64,000 nucleotides of DNA, taken from assembly GCA_019096155.1 (NCBI GenBank), contig JAHCVI010000003.1, positions 3,100,001-3,164,000 of the forward strand, given 5' to 3'. Source of the DNA: Staphylotrichum longicolle (Eukaryota > Ascomycota > Sordariomycetes > Sordariales > Chaetomiaceae). Below are positions 46,436 through 57,103 of the stretch, one piece after another. A program made the translations under genes and the position numbers. Position 1 is the stretch's first letter. Each line of letters starts with the position of its first letter. The notes beneath the pieces were generated by a model. The model ran no database searches. It had not been told where the DNA came from and worked only from the letters and a program-made list of their open reading frames with translations.

Positions 46436-47731
46436 TCAGATCGAACTGGGCGCGGCATCCTTCCTCCAACCCTTGGCCCTCATATTCCCCTCGATCCCCT
46501 TCCAGATGGCCTCGACCACCTCGCGATCCCTCCACCTGCTCGTCTCGGCGCCGGGCTGCCCCGGATCCCTCCACTTCTCGACCGAGCACGTGAGAACCCT
46601 GTGGCCAAAGACGCGGACGGCCTCGGGAGGCTCGTCGCCACGCCAGCCAAGGTAGACACCCAGAACGTGCTTGAACAACTCGTTCGGGTTGCTCCAGCGG
46701 TAGTTCTTGAACTGCCAGGCCTGTCCCGTGGTGAAGACGGCGACGACGCGGTTCCAGTACTCGGGCTTGAACTGCTCGGGCCCTTCGACCAGGATGAAGC
46801 GCATCGGCCGCGAGGGGTCGATGTCCTTGATGGTGCGCGAGATGTGCAGCATGGTCGAGGTCGAGTTGTGGTCTGGCGGCGTGTAGCGGCCGCCCTCGAG
46901 GAAGGCTTTGGCGTTGGACATGCGGAGGAGGGCCGAGGCTGAAGGCGAGAGGAGGATGATGGGGTCTGGGCGGCGCGCGGGCTTCTGGTTGAGGGCGAGG
47001 GAGGGGTTAGCACCGACGCCCGCGGCGAGGGGTGGGCCGCCTGGCTTGCGCGTCATGAAGGGCGCGGCGAGTTTGCGGACGTGAGAGAAGTCCTGGAAGG
47101 GTCAAAATGGTTAGACGATAGAGGACACTAGACGGGTGGTTGAACCGCGACTCACAGTGGCCTTGATGCCCCGAAGGATGGTGTTGCGGTCGCCCATGCG
47201 ACGCTCCCCGTTGTAGATCTGCGCCAGGCGAGGGTCCAGCGTGCCCCTCCCGGCGCGCCCCGATGCTGCCGGAGCAGCCTTCAACGCAGCGCCAGCCGCC
47301 GCAGCACCGGTGCCCGCCGCTGCGTCCTTGTCGCCCGGCAGGGGCTTGATGAATTCGCTCTCCTCCTGCGCGCCCTCCAAGAAAGTGGTGAGAAAGAGAC
47401 GCTCGACAAAGGCGAACATGTGCACGGCAGCAGCGCCGGCCATCTCTTCGTTGAGCTTGGTTGCGACGGCATTGTACTCGGGAATGGCAAAGTCGCGGTT
47501 CAGCCAGGCAAAGTAGATGGAGCGCACGTCGACGGCCTTGCCCTCGGTCGAGGTGAAGCGCGTCGGGGCGTCGATGGGCACGGCGATACGGGTCGGGTGG
47601 GTGAAGACGAGATGGGTAGCCTTGGAGAGGGGCGCTTCCTCAGACGAGTCGGGCGACGTGGTTGGGATAATCTTGCCGCCTGCGGCGATCGACTGCCGCA
47701 GCAGCAGCAGCGGATCATCGGTTGGCGCCAT
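46436..47731 (-). CDS. CDC73: Parafibromin/Cdc73, Paf1 complex subunit
   Basis: Subunit of the Paf1 elongation complex that travels with RNA polymerase II and supports histone H2B ubiquitination. Exons 47731-47156 and 47092-46436 give 410 residues, joined through KATDFSHV across a 63-base intron. The N-terminal part starts DPLLLLRQSIAAGGKI, with VDVRSIYFAWLNRD and later MGDRNTILRGIKA. The C-terminal Ras-like Cdc73 domain (about residues 235-410) shows PIILLSPSASALLRMSN, MRFILVEGPEQFKPEYWNRVVAVFTTGQAWQ-type sequence, FKHVLGVYLGW and a Trp-rich end. Yeast Cdc73 is 393 residues, so length fits. The Met at 47731 is the first ATG; a TTG further up is in frame but unlikely. Confidence 0.92.
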
Positions 47732-48528
47732 CTTGAATGCCTGTTGGAGACTCTCCGATTCGGCCGCTATCGAATTGGGACTCGGTTCGATGGTCGAGGA
47801 TATGCGGGGTTGCAAATTGGCCGGCCGAGGTCATGGAAGAAGTCGCGTTTTGGTTCCTCGAGACGAGGCTGCTGGGCATGAGGTTCAGCAGAAATCAGGC
47901 CCACTTTTCACTCAGAAGGCTGAACGCTTGGGAGCTTGGGCCACTTTTCACCCCTTTTGTTGATTTCGAGCCCCTGAATGCATGCACCCACGTAAACCGA
48001 ATGCTTCTGTCAGTTCAATCTGCTCCTTGAGCGGTTTACGTCCTATCTCACACACTTGCTCAATCAACAAATGAACACAGAAATAATCACACTCAGACGC
48101 CGAGTTAATATTGTGCAACCATCAAGCATCTCGAATTATCATCAATGCCACATTAAAGTGGCGGAATGGTATCATCCAGGCGTAGTCCACTCAGTCGTGA
48201 CCATCATTTGCCCCGGGAAGCGGTGCGAATCTACACCACCGAGACGGATCTTGCCTCCCAACAACACCTGGGTTTGAAATGTAGCCTGAGTCATATCGTC
48301 AGGAGGCCTTATTCGGCGTCCTGTTTCAATGAGCTTGCGAACAAGGGGACCTCTGTGCAGCCTGCATGGCTGTGTCGGATTTGTCGGGCCACATCGTCCC
48401 AGCCATTCGCATGCCGAGCATGGCTCCAAATCATCTGTTGTTCGTCCGCTGGCAGACCCAGAGAAACGAACTCCTTCCTCCGTTGAGAACAGACGTTAAT
48501 TATACGTTCAGTATTCAGCAGCAATTGC
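47732..48528. other. Intergenic region between CDC73 and ENP1
   Basis: Upstream region of CDC73 and 3' flank of ENP1. No gene seen. Confidence 0.55.
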
Positions 48529-50331
48529 TCAGTCGACCAGCATGGTGTCGTCGCCATCGAAGGCTGGCCCGGGCTGCTCGGCAGGGACACCTCTGCCACG
48601 TCCAGCAAGCAGTTCTCTCCTGATCTCGGGGGCGATCTTCTCGTGGCCGTGGTTCAGAAGCAGGTCTAGCAACGCCTCGCGCTGATCTTCGGTGACTGGA
48701 GTTTGAACGTAAGTATTACAAGCCGCCAATGACCTGTGAAGGGAGCATGAAGGTGCTTACTATCATTGCGATACCGTTGCGCAAATACGAGCATGCACTG
48801 GTGAAAGATTACGGGCAACGGCCCAGGAGCGGTGTTGCCCTCCCTAATATCCCTGGCGGCCGAGGCGTACCGGAGGAAATGGAAGACGAGAGAGTCCACA
48901 CATTGCCACGCTGTCGAAAACAATGTTAGCCTGCCAATGTTACGCACAGTTGGGAAATGGGCTGAATGGCTTACGCAATGCATATCGCTTCTCCAAGAGA
49001 ACCTTGAGCATGTAGTTTGTGGCACTGACACACTCGGATTGCTGCGAGGCCTGCTCAGCCGCAATATCGCACAGCGTCTTGATAGCTGCCGCCGAATGGA
49101 GGACCGGGATGGACACGCGGGCCAGCACAGCAGAGATGATCTGTGCTTCGCGCAGTGTGCAGGTGCCTTGCCTACGGTTAGCATTTGCTGTGGCTTGTTG
49201 GATCTATGCTGGATATCTCACCGGATGCCGCTAATGGAAACAGGAAACCTAAATCATCGGGTTAGCACCACTGACTCTACGTTTCCATTGAGTCGGACCA
49301 ACCCTTGAAGAAGCCTGCCGGCTTGTAAAGGCCGCGTTTGAGGCAGTTGAACAGGTGGACATTGAGCTTCTTGTTCTCGTAAATGTCCTCGCGAACGCGC
49401 TCCAACACCACCATCTCCATAAAGCGCTGGACGACAAGTGGCTTGGCTGAGACGAAGATTCGTGTTGCAGCATAGCAAGCATTGGGAGTCCTAAAACAGC
49501 CACGTCAGCCCAACTTCTCCAGTGTAACGGATTTTGTTATGCACGTACCCTCTGGGCGTGTGATTTGCAGGATATCCTCCCAATGGGGAATTTGTGGCAG
49601 AACCTTGAAGGGTTTCGGCAGCGGACCGGACTTGTACCGAGCAAGGAAGAGTCCAATCCTAGCAGCATGTCAACATGGCCATTCCACACGTTTTGACGGA
49701 GCCCATCTGCAACGTACTTGGTAAAGACCTCGACCACCTTCGGAGACAGCTCGAAGTCCTCCTCAACCGGGTTGTAGTCCTCCTGCCTCCCACCCTGCAT
49801 AGCCTCCTTCTCGGCAATCTTAGCCAGAATCAAGTCGGCCAAGTTTGTCCCCGGCCCTTGTTCCTCTGCCCAATCGCCTGTCCGGTCCCACCCGTGTGCC
49901 AGAAGGGGATCATCGTTCATGGTCGGGGTGATGAAGCGGTTAAAGGTCTCGAGATCGGCAGCATCGACCTCAATCTCCTCAACGATATCCTCCTCGTCGC
50001 CCCAAGCCTCCTCGTTGGCAAACTCCTCCTCCTCGCGGTCCTCGCCTCCCTCGAGTCGTGATGGGTCAAAGTCGAAAGCGGATGGTGCTGATGCATTGGT
50101 CTCGTCGGCGCCTGATCGGGTCTCCTCCTCGTCGATGAGGTCACGGCTCATGGCCAGAATCTTGCGGGAAGATTTGGCGTCGACGTAGGCCTGCTCCTCG
50201 GCCTGTTTCCTGTCGGCCCGCTTGGAGGGCCGCCCCTCCCTGTTCTTCAGGAGTCCGGTCGAGACGAGGTCATCTTCGAGAGGGTTGTGACGCCTCTTGT
50301 TGGAGGACGATGGTGTTGTTGCTTTCGGCAT
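48529..50331 (-). CDS. ENP1: Bystin/Enp1, 40S ribosome assembly factor
   Basis: Nucleolar and pre-40S factor needed for 20S pre-rRNA processing and small-subunit export. Seven exons on the minus strand: 50331-49718, 49658-49545, 49490-49303, 49248-49222 (27 bases), 49166-48975, 48910-48761 and 48695-48529, total 483 residues. The N-terminal third is charged and acidic. The bystin domain starts near IGLFLARYKSGPLPKPFK and continues with IPHWEDILQITRP, PNACYAATRIFVSAKP, GLYKPAGFFKGFLFPLAASGTCTLREAQII, SIPVLHSAAAIK and the DSLVFHFLRY segment. Intron 2 is awkward: a perfect GTACGT donor lies four bases upstream of the GTGCAT donor, but only the latter keeps frame. It shares a short divergent promoter with HGH1. 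Confidence 0.9.
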
Positions 50332-50535
50332 TTTGTTGAATGTGCTGTGTGCCGGGCGAGTCGAGTCCTAAGATGGGAGTCCAGGCGGATACAGTTGACC
50401 GCTCTCAGGCTTCAAATCGACCCTCTTGGCTCCAGGTATTTTTTCGTGCACCTTCACAAAAAAGTTCCCGCGGTGGGGTAACTTTTGTGTTGCGCTGCAC
50501 CCGTGATTGGATGCCGCCGAGAGTTTGCGGAAATA

Positions 50536-50601
50536 CTATCTGCCGGACGTCTTATCCATTGAACGATAAGCAGGATAAGATCAAAAAAGTCTTATCGATA
50601 A
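50536..50601. promoter_or_regulatory. Cluster of six GATA-type motifs in the ENP1/HGH1 divergent promoter
   Basis: GATA-core sites occur at 50536-50541 (AGATAG on the minus strand), 50551-50556 (GATAAG minus), 50565-50570 and 50574-50579 (GATAAG plus), 50591-50596 (GATAAG minus) and 50597-50601 (GATAA plus). The central pair forms an inverted repeat CTTATC..GATAAG. The cluster is 205 bases from the ENP1 start and 131 from the HGH1 start. Binding by a GATA factor is inferred. Confidence 0.6.
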
Positions 50602-50731
50602 CTGTCACAGCCGCCCCGCGCTGCCCCGCGCTGAGCTTGATGCACTGTGAAATTTGCTGCAGCAACCAAAAGCTGCAAGAGTTAAAGCGAAGAAGCTCTG
50701 AGTGTACCTGTTTCAGTTGTAGGGATCAGCC

Positions 50732-51975
50732 ATGCCGACAGAACTCGAAGAGGTAACATCAAGCCTTGTATGAGACGAGAGTCTTTCATATTAAAGACTG
50801 ACCGTTGGTAGCTCGTGGGGTTCATTGCCCACCCGAACCCTCAGATCCGCAAGCTCGCGACTGAGAATCTGGTGCCCTATTCAACGGAGCAGCCGGCCAT
50901 TTTCAAAACAGAGGAACTGCGCCCTGTGAAGCATCTCAAGTTCCTGATTCGAGATCATCCAGTGAGACCTCTTATTTTTTTGTAAATGTATGCCCCCACT
51001 AAGACGGACTTTCAGGAAATTGCAGAACATGCTCTCACGATTCTGATCAACTTGACGGCCGATCAAAGTATCCTCGAATATGTGGCGAACGATGACAGAT
51101 TTCTTGGTATTTTGCTCACAAATCTCGCTGTATGTTTCTCAGTTTCACCGCCGTCGACCCGGCCGTGACAGCTGACCCTGGATGTCGACCCGTTGCAGGA
51201 TCCGGCAGAAGCCAACGCAAATCTTCTCGCCATGCTGCTTGCCAACATGGCAAAATGGGACGGGCTGAAAAGCGTTGCAACACGCAAGCAGGACTCTCCT
51301 GAAGCTCTCAAGTCAAACGAGCTCGTGTTGAACCAGCTCCTCGACCTGTTTGTCAAGGGGGCGGATGGGACGTACAACAAAGACGCTGACTTTGACTACC
51401 TCGCCTACGTTTTCGCCGATCTCTCGAAGCACCCCGAGATACGGCAGTTTTTTATCACTAAGCAGGACTACGACGACGTTGTGCCCATCAACAAGATCAA
51501 GGTCTTCACGGAGCACAAGTCGGACATCAGGCGGAAGGGCGTGGCGAGCACCATCAAGAACGTAGCGTTTGACGTGCCAGCACACCCTGCGTTTCTGGAC
51601 GAGGACCAGATCAACATCCTGCCATACCTCTTGCTGCCCATCACCGGGAACGAGGAGTATGATGACGAGGAGACGATGGGGATGCTGCCGGACCTGCAGC
51701 TGCTACCGCCCGACAAGCAGCGAGACGCGGATCCCAACATTGTCCAGACCCATGTCGAGACCCTGACTCTCTTGACGACCACGAGGAAAGGACGAGAGCT
51801 GATGCGGAACATCAACGTGTACCCAATCATCCGGGAGACACATCTGCACGTCAACGATGATGGCGTGCGCGAGGCCTGTGAGCGGCTGGTGCAAGTGCTG
51901 ATGCGGGACGAAGCAGAGCCGGGAGTGGAGGAGGTGACCGAGGAAGATGAAGATGACAGGATAGTGGAGGTGTAA
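50732..51975 (+). CDS. HGH1: HGH1, eEF2 folding co-chaperone
   Basis: Armadillo-repeat protein that links eEF2 to TRiC and Hsp90 during folding. Exons 50732-50752 (only seven codons), 50812-50961, 51016-51129 and 51199-51975 give 353 residues. The first helices read LVGFIAHPNPQIRKLATENL and HLKFLIRDHPEIAEHALTILINLTADQ. The family signatures follow: FDYLAYVFADLSKHPEIRQFF, RRKGVASTIKNVAFD and PYLLLPITGNEEYDDEE, then a C-terminal helix pair with ETLTLLTTTRKGRELMR and an acidic tail. All introns (59, 54 and 69 bases) are phase 0. Length matches fungal Hgh1 (about 350-400). The divergent partner is ENP1. Confidence 0.92.
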
Positions 51976-53400
51976 AGGCCGGTCCGAAGTGTCGCCGGAC
52001 AGAACCAATCTAAACAGCAGATGCCACCATGCGGATACAGCTGGGCACGATTCGCCGAGACACAACACGTGTCCACACCCCTGCCGCCGAGCATCACGGT
52101 TCAGGAAAGGGGTCGCGTGCCTACCTTCCTGCTTCGACAGCCAAGAGATCCAAGAGAAGTCCAAGACCTCCAAGACGGGGCGCGACGTGAGCCAAGCAAC
52201 CCAAGCAACGGGACAAGTCTGCAGCCATAAAGCTTAGCACGGCAGTGGAACGTTAGTGTCGAAGCTCCCGGCATGGCGTTCGACGACCAACAACGACATA
52301 TCATCAAGGCACTTGATCGCTGCCGCCCATACACGATACACGGGTGTCCATACCTTACACAGTATGTAGACAGTCGAAGCATCATCCATGAGGTCAATAC
52401 AACAAGCTCGCCACCATCATTATTTTGAGTGACAGCAAGATACGAGGTTCGTGGGATCAATGGCGAGAATGGTATCTTGCCTCTGGTAGTTGCTGATCCA
52501 GGGAGAGAGCACCACAATGGACAGCGCGTGCGTCGATGCGAGCATTCCATTGGCTGGCGCAACTGGCCCCAGTTCAGATCCGTAGGTCCTGTGTACAAAG
52601 TACTGCGGCCATAGCCAACCTTACCTGAGATATCCATCTGAAATCCGGGCACAGTCCATGTGCAAAAACTCGGAACGCTGCCTCTATCCAACACGTCGAT
52701 TCTGGTGATCTGGATGAACCCTGGTTTGACTGAGATGTGCCAAGCGATGCCAAGCAGATCGAGTATGTTTTGCCTTTGATGCTCACATGGGCACTGAGGA
52801 GAAGCTCCGGACCGAGTGCCAGTTTGATCAATGGAAAGCCGACTTCTGCCGCGGGGGAATGGCGGTGCTCGGCGCAATCGTGTGAGCAGAATAGTCATGG
52901 AAACGAATATCTGACCGAGCGGCTGGCCCATGATGCCTCGACTGCCCCCCATGCCCCAGGAAACATGTGGAAGATTCCGACGAACCAGCGTTCGAGAATC
53001 CAGAACGTGGTTGTCGGGCACTTGTCATTCGTGGGGGAGACCCCTGCTCCCGGCAGAGCCTGGGCCGCATCGATCTGCCCTCCTGCGGGTAGCGGCCCAC
53101 GCCAAGCACCAAGGGGTCCCACTGGTGCGACTTGCCGTTTTGGGTGCCATATCAGCGAGCGATTGGCTCGCAGGCACTTTCGGGGCCCTTTCCGGGGCCT
53201 GACAAAGCCTCTCAATCTCCCGGGCTGCGTCGTCTTGTTGCGCTGACTGGTCCGCCCAAAGCCAGGGACTTACCGACGGCTCGTTTGGGAAAGGGGACCG
53301 TAAAGTGGCAATGACCGGTATTCAGCATCACTGCGACTCCATGCCAAGGGGTTTCGAAATCTCTGCCGCTTGCCAAGCATGCCGTGCAGTCCCAAGCTGG

Positions 53401-53441
53401 AGATGCCCAGAGATGCCCAGAAAACGCCCAGATATGCCCAG
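53401..53441. repeat. Short imperfect tandem repeat, unit about AGATGCCCAG
   Basis: Four near copies in a row of a 10 to 11-base unit sharing the core GCCCAG (two exact AGATGCCCAG at 53401 and 53411, then diverged copies). Confidence 0.75.
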
Positions 53442-53636
53442 ACGCAGAGTCTCAATGGCGGGGCAGACCACACCGTCCATCCCACCAAACACCAGAAATA
53501 AACTGTCGTGAGGGGTCAAAATCAAGCTAGATGTTCATTCAGTGTCTGTTGAAATCAGAATTCCGCCGCCCGTGGCGGGTGCCGACAGTTCCGTCTGCTC
53601 AGGCGAGAAGCATGTTTGATGACTCTGCTCTGCAGC

Positions 53637-53642
53637 CACGTG
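53637..53642. promoter_or_regulatory. CACGTG, possible NUC-1/Pho4-type site
   Basis: Palindromic E-box 529 bases before the start codon of the phosphate symporter gene. Pho4 in yeast and NUC-1 in Neurospora bind CACGTG upstream of phosphate-starvation genes. One copy only, so support is modest. Confidence 0.4.
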
Positions 53643-54170
53643 CAATGTCCTCGCATTCCCAGCGGCCCAGGAAAACAGGAACGGCCACCGAGGGTGGAGT
53701 GGGGAGGGAGAACCATGACGAACATGGACATGGGGGAATCCCAGCGGCGACCGAGTTTCTCGAGGCGACCCTGCATCCCGCCCCTACCCCTACCGCCTCC
53801 CCCTACCCGCAGCCGGGACCAGTCACTAAATTGCTGGGCATGCAAGCTGGGAGCTGTGGGCACGCGAGCAGTTTGAAGCAGTTCATCCGGAGTTCGGCGT
53901 TGTTTTTTCTGTGTGTAGGACGAGGTACTGTACCTCTCCCCACTCGACCCCCAAGTGCTCCTCTCCCTCAGCGCTTTATATTCTCCCCTGTTTGCTCGCT
54001 TTTCCCCTGCTTCTGCTCTCCATCATCTCTTCAGTCTACTTTCACGAGACGCAAGACCTGGTCAGGCCTGGATATCCGTTGCCAAGTCTCAACCCGACGC
54101 CCAACCTCCCCAGGCCTTCTTCCACCATCAACACCCCCATCACCACCATCACCAACGCACATCAACAGCC

Positions 54171-56079
54171 ATGGGTGACTTACAAAAGACTTCTGGAGGC
54201 AACGCGGCGTATCACAACTTTAGTCCGGCAAACCCGATCTGTTCAATGCCAATGGAAGATGTGGCTAACACTGATCGTTAGACAATGACTTTGCTCACGT
54301 CAAAGACGTCAACGAGCGGCGCCGTCTCGCCCTCGCCGAGGTTGACAGGGCGCCCTTCGGGTGGTACCATGTCCGTGCCGTCGTAGTTGCCGGCGTCGGC
54401 TTCTTCACGGATTCGTACGACATCTTCACCGTCTCCCTCCTCACCCTCATGCTCGGCGTCGTCTACTATCCCGGCGTTGGCGCCATGCCCACCACCTCCG
54501 ACACTGCCATCAAGCTTGCCACTTCGGCCGGCACCGTCATCGGTCAGCTCGGCTTCGGCGCCCTGGCCGATATCGTCGGCCGGAAGCGCATGTACGGCCT
54601 CGAGCTGATCATGATCATCTTTGCGACCCTTGCCCAGGCCTTGACATCATCTTCTCCGTCGATGGACATTGTCGGTGTCATCATCTTCTGGCGTGTCATC
54701 ATGGTAAGTCTCACGGGCCTTGGACCGCTTGGATCAAGAATTAACTCGTGTGTCACAGGGTATCGGTATCGGCGGCGACTACCCCCTTTCGAGTATCATC
54801 ACATCCGAGTTCGCTACAACCAGGTGGAGAGGTGCCATGATGGGAGCCGTGTTTGCCATGCAGGGTCTCGGCCAGCTCTGCGCTGCCTTTGTCATGCTGT
54901 TCCTCACGCTCGGCTTCAAGTCTTCCCTCGAGGGCTCGACGAAGCTTGCCAACTGCACCGGCGGCTGCGCTGAGGCTGTCGACAAGATGTGGCGCGTTCT
55001 GATCGGCTTCGGCGCTGTCCCCGGCTGCATTGCCCTCTACTACCGTCTGACCATCCCCGAGACGCCCCGCTACACCTTCGATGTCATGCTCGATGTCGAG
55101 CAGGCCGAGGGTGATGCCGAGGCTTACCTCAAGGGCAAGGCCTCCGCCAACCCTGACGCCGTCGCCCGTGCCGCTGCGCAGCAGCAGGCCAACGAGCAGA
55201 TGCAGGTTCAGAAGGCCAGCTGGACCGACTTCTTCCGCCACTACTCCAAGCTCAAGCATTTCAAGCTCCTGGCTGGGTGAGTCCTCCCTCTTTGACTTGT
55301 TTCCACTCCAAAAGACCTTTCTTACTGACTCTACCCCCAGTACTGCGCTCTCCTGGTGCTTCCTCGACATTGCCTACTACGGCGTCTCGCTCAACAACGC
55401 CGTCATCCTCGAGGTCATCGGCTACTCGACCAAGAACGCACACAACACGTACGAGATCCTCTACAACACGGCTGTCGGCAACATGATCATCGTCCTGGCG
55501 GGTGCCGTGCCCGGCTACTGGGTGACCGTCTTCACCGTCGACACGCTCGGCCGCAAGCCGATCCAGTTCATGGGCTTCACCATCCTGACCATCCTCTTCG
55601 TCGTCATGGGCTTCGCCTACTTCCACATCCCGCCCAACGGCCTGCTCGCCATCTTCGTGCTCGCCCAGTTCTTCTTCAACTTCGGCCCCAACGCCACCAC
55701 CTTCATCGTCCCCGGCGAGTGCTTCCCCACGCGCTACCGCTCCACCTCGCACGGCATCTCCGCCGCCATGGGCAAGATCGGCTCCATCATCGGCCAGGGC
55801 GCCATCGCCCCGCTGCGCACCCGCGGCGCCACCCCGGGCAACCCCAACCCCTGGATGGACCACGTCCTCGAGATCTACGCCCTGTTCATGCTGCTCGGCA
55901 TCGGCTCGACCGCCCTGATCAAGGAGACGAAGCGCAAGACCCTCGAGGAGCTGGCCGGCGAGGAGCTGGACGACTACGAGGTCGAGAGCCAGCACCGGAG
56001 CTCGGCGGTGCCCGCAACCACCGCCACTGCCTCGGCGGGCGCTGTGGGCGCGCACGAGGATGAGATTCAGCGGCACTAA
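54171..56079 (+). CDS. High-affinity inorganic phosphate:proton symporter, PHO84 family
   Basis: Plasma-membrane phosphate uptake. Exons 54171-54222, 54282-54703, 54759-55276 and 55341-56079 give 576 residues with twelve predicted helices. Family motifs: FGWYHVRAVVVAGVGFFTDSYD (helix 1 with the Asp used in H+ coupling), GALADIVGRKRMYG, GIGIGGDYPLSS (begins exactly at exon 3), IPETPRYTFDV before the central loop, TVDTLGRKPIQFMGF and GECFPTRYRSTSHGISAAMGKIG. Intron 1 has a poor donor (GTCCGG) but a good GCTAACAC branch site and a TTAG acceptor; skipping the intron would stop early. Yeast Pho84 is 587 residues. A CACGTG element lies upstream. Confidence 0.93.
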
Positions 56080-56478
56080 AGTGACTGGAGCCCATAGCGT
56101 GGAGGAAAAGCGACTGGAATTATTTGCATCTTTTTCCTTTGTTTAATGCTCTGAGGAGACCTCCTGTGGCCCCACAGACATGATCGGGGCGGCGAGTGCC
56201 CTCGTTTGATAGTTGTCATGTTAGAATATATACCCTTTAAGCGAGTCCATAAGCGGCGGACTGCAATGAAATACATGAAGTATCTAATAACGCGACAAGC
56301 CGTGATCGAGTGTTGTGATGACTTGTCGGTTTTCTCTTTTCTGCTTGTTTTTCTTTTTTTTTTTTTTATTACTTTGATAAGAGCTCTAGATTTCTCCTTC
56401 GTTCTTTCTCTATCTTCTATTCTTCTTTCTGTTTCTTCCTTCTTTTCTTCTTTCACTTTTCTCTTTCCCTTATCTTTG

Positions 56479-56540
56479 TTTTCTCATTTTCTCATTTTCT
56501 CATTTTCTCATTTTCTCATTTTCTCATTTTCTCATTTTCT
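56479..56540. repeat. 8-base tandem repeat (TTTTCTCA)n
   Basis: About 7.75 perfect copies in a row, embedded in a longer pyrimidine-rich stretch that ends in a T-run near 56600. Confidence 0.9.
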
Positions 56541-56579
56541 CCCTTCCTCTCCTCTCCTCTCCTTCTCTTCTCTTCTCTC

Positions 56580-56613
<34 letters not shown>

Positions 56614-56715
56614 TGTTTTTATTTTCCTTTCTTATTTTTTCCCTTCTTCATTGACAGCTCCACTTCGGTGTTCGGTAATCACCGCTTGTCGACTATATCA
56701 CGTACACAAACTGTC

Positions 56716-56832
56716 ACTTGTCAATATGTCTCTTGTCAGTATGTCTCTTGTCAATTTGTCTCTTGTCAATATGTCTCTTGCCTATTTGACTCTTGTCAAT
56801 TTGACTTTGTTGATTTGACTCATCGACTTGAC
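56716..56832. repeat. 15-base tandem repeat, unit TCTTGTCAATATGTC
   Basis: Six consecutive 15-base copies (56716-56805) with a few substitutions, followed by two shortened copies of 14 and 13 bases to 56832. The copies drift steadily from GTC to GAC ends. Confidence 0.85.
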
Positions 56833-57103
56833 TTTAGACAACTCACAACACAGCTCGACATCCAAACATATCCATAACTCGTCTACTACGGGGTATTCGT
56901 ACATACATCAGAAGCCGAATCTACATCCGCTCACGGCAACCTGTTGAGGCAGGCACTCCCCCCTTGACCCTGGGGAGGTTTGAGTCTTCCTTAACCCTAG
57001 CCACAACAGATCCGTTTGTCTCCAAAATCAGATCCAAGACCGCCACCCATCCCAGGATATCTACTTTCAGTATCCTCAAAACAAACATCCCGAACACCCA
57101 AAC

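Larger units (their letters stand above)
51976..54170. other. 2.2 kb intergenic region upstream of the phosphate symporter
   Basis: 3' flank of HGH1 and a long upstream region of the PHO84-type gene. No gene recognised; frames overlap on both strands. It contains a short tandem repeat at 53401-53441 and a CACGTG site at 53637. Confidence 0.55.
56080..57103. other. Convergent intergenic region with simple repeats
   Basis: 3' flanks of the phosphate symporter (plus) and the Zn2Cys6 regulator (minus). It is T/C-rich and carries two tandem repeats listed separately. A frame open across the repeats (56206-56877) reads as Phe/Ser/Leu then a CQYVS repeat and is probably not coding. Confidence 0.6.

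Noticed and set aside
50546..50610. Possible tRNA-like fold in the ENP1/HGH1 promoter
   Set aside because: The apparent pairing comes from inverted GATA motifs. There is no conserved A or B box.
55261..56076. Glu/Asp/Gly-rich minus-strand frame of 271 codons
   Set aside because: Shadow of the phosphate symporter's last exons.
56206..56877. 223-codon frame covering both tandem repeats
   Set aside because: It is made of simple-sequence Phe/Ser/Leu and the CQYVS repeat, without a normal domain or natural N-terminus.
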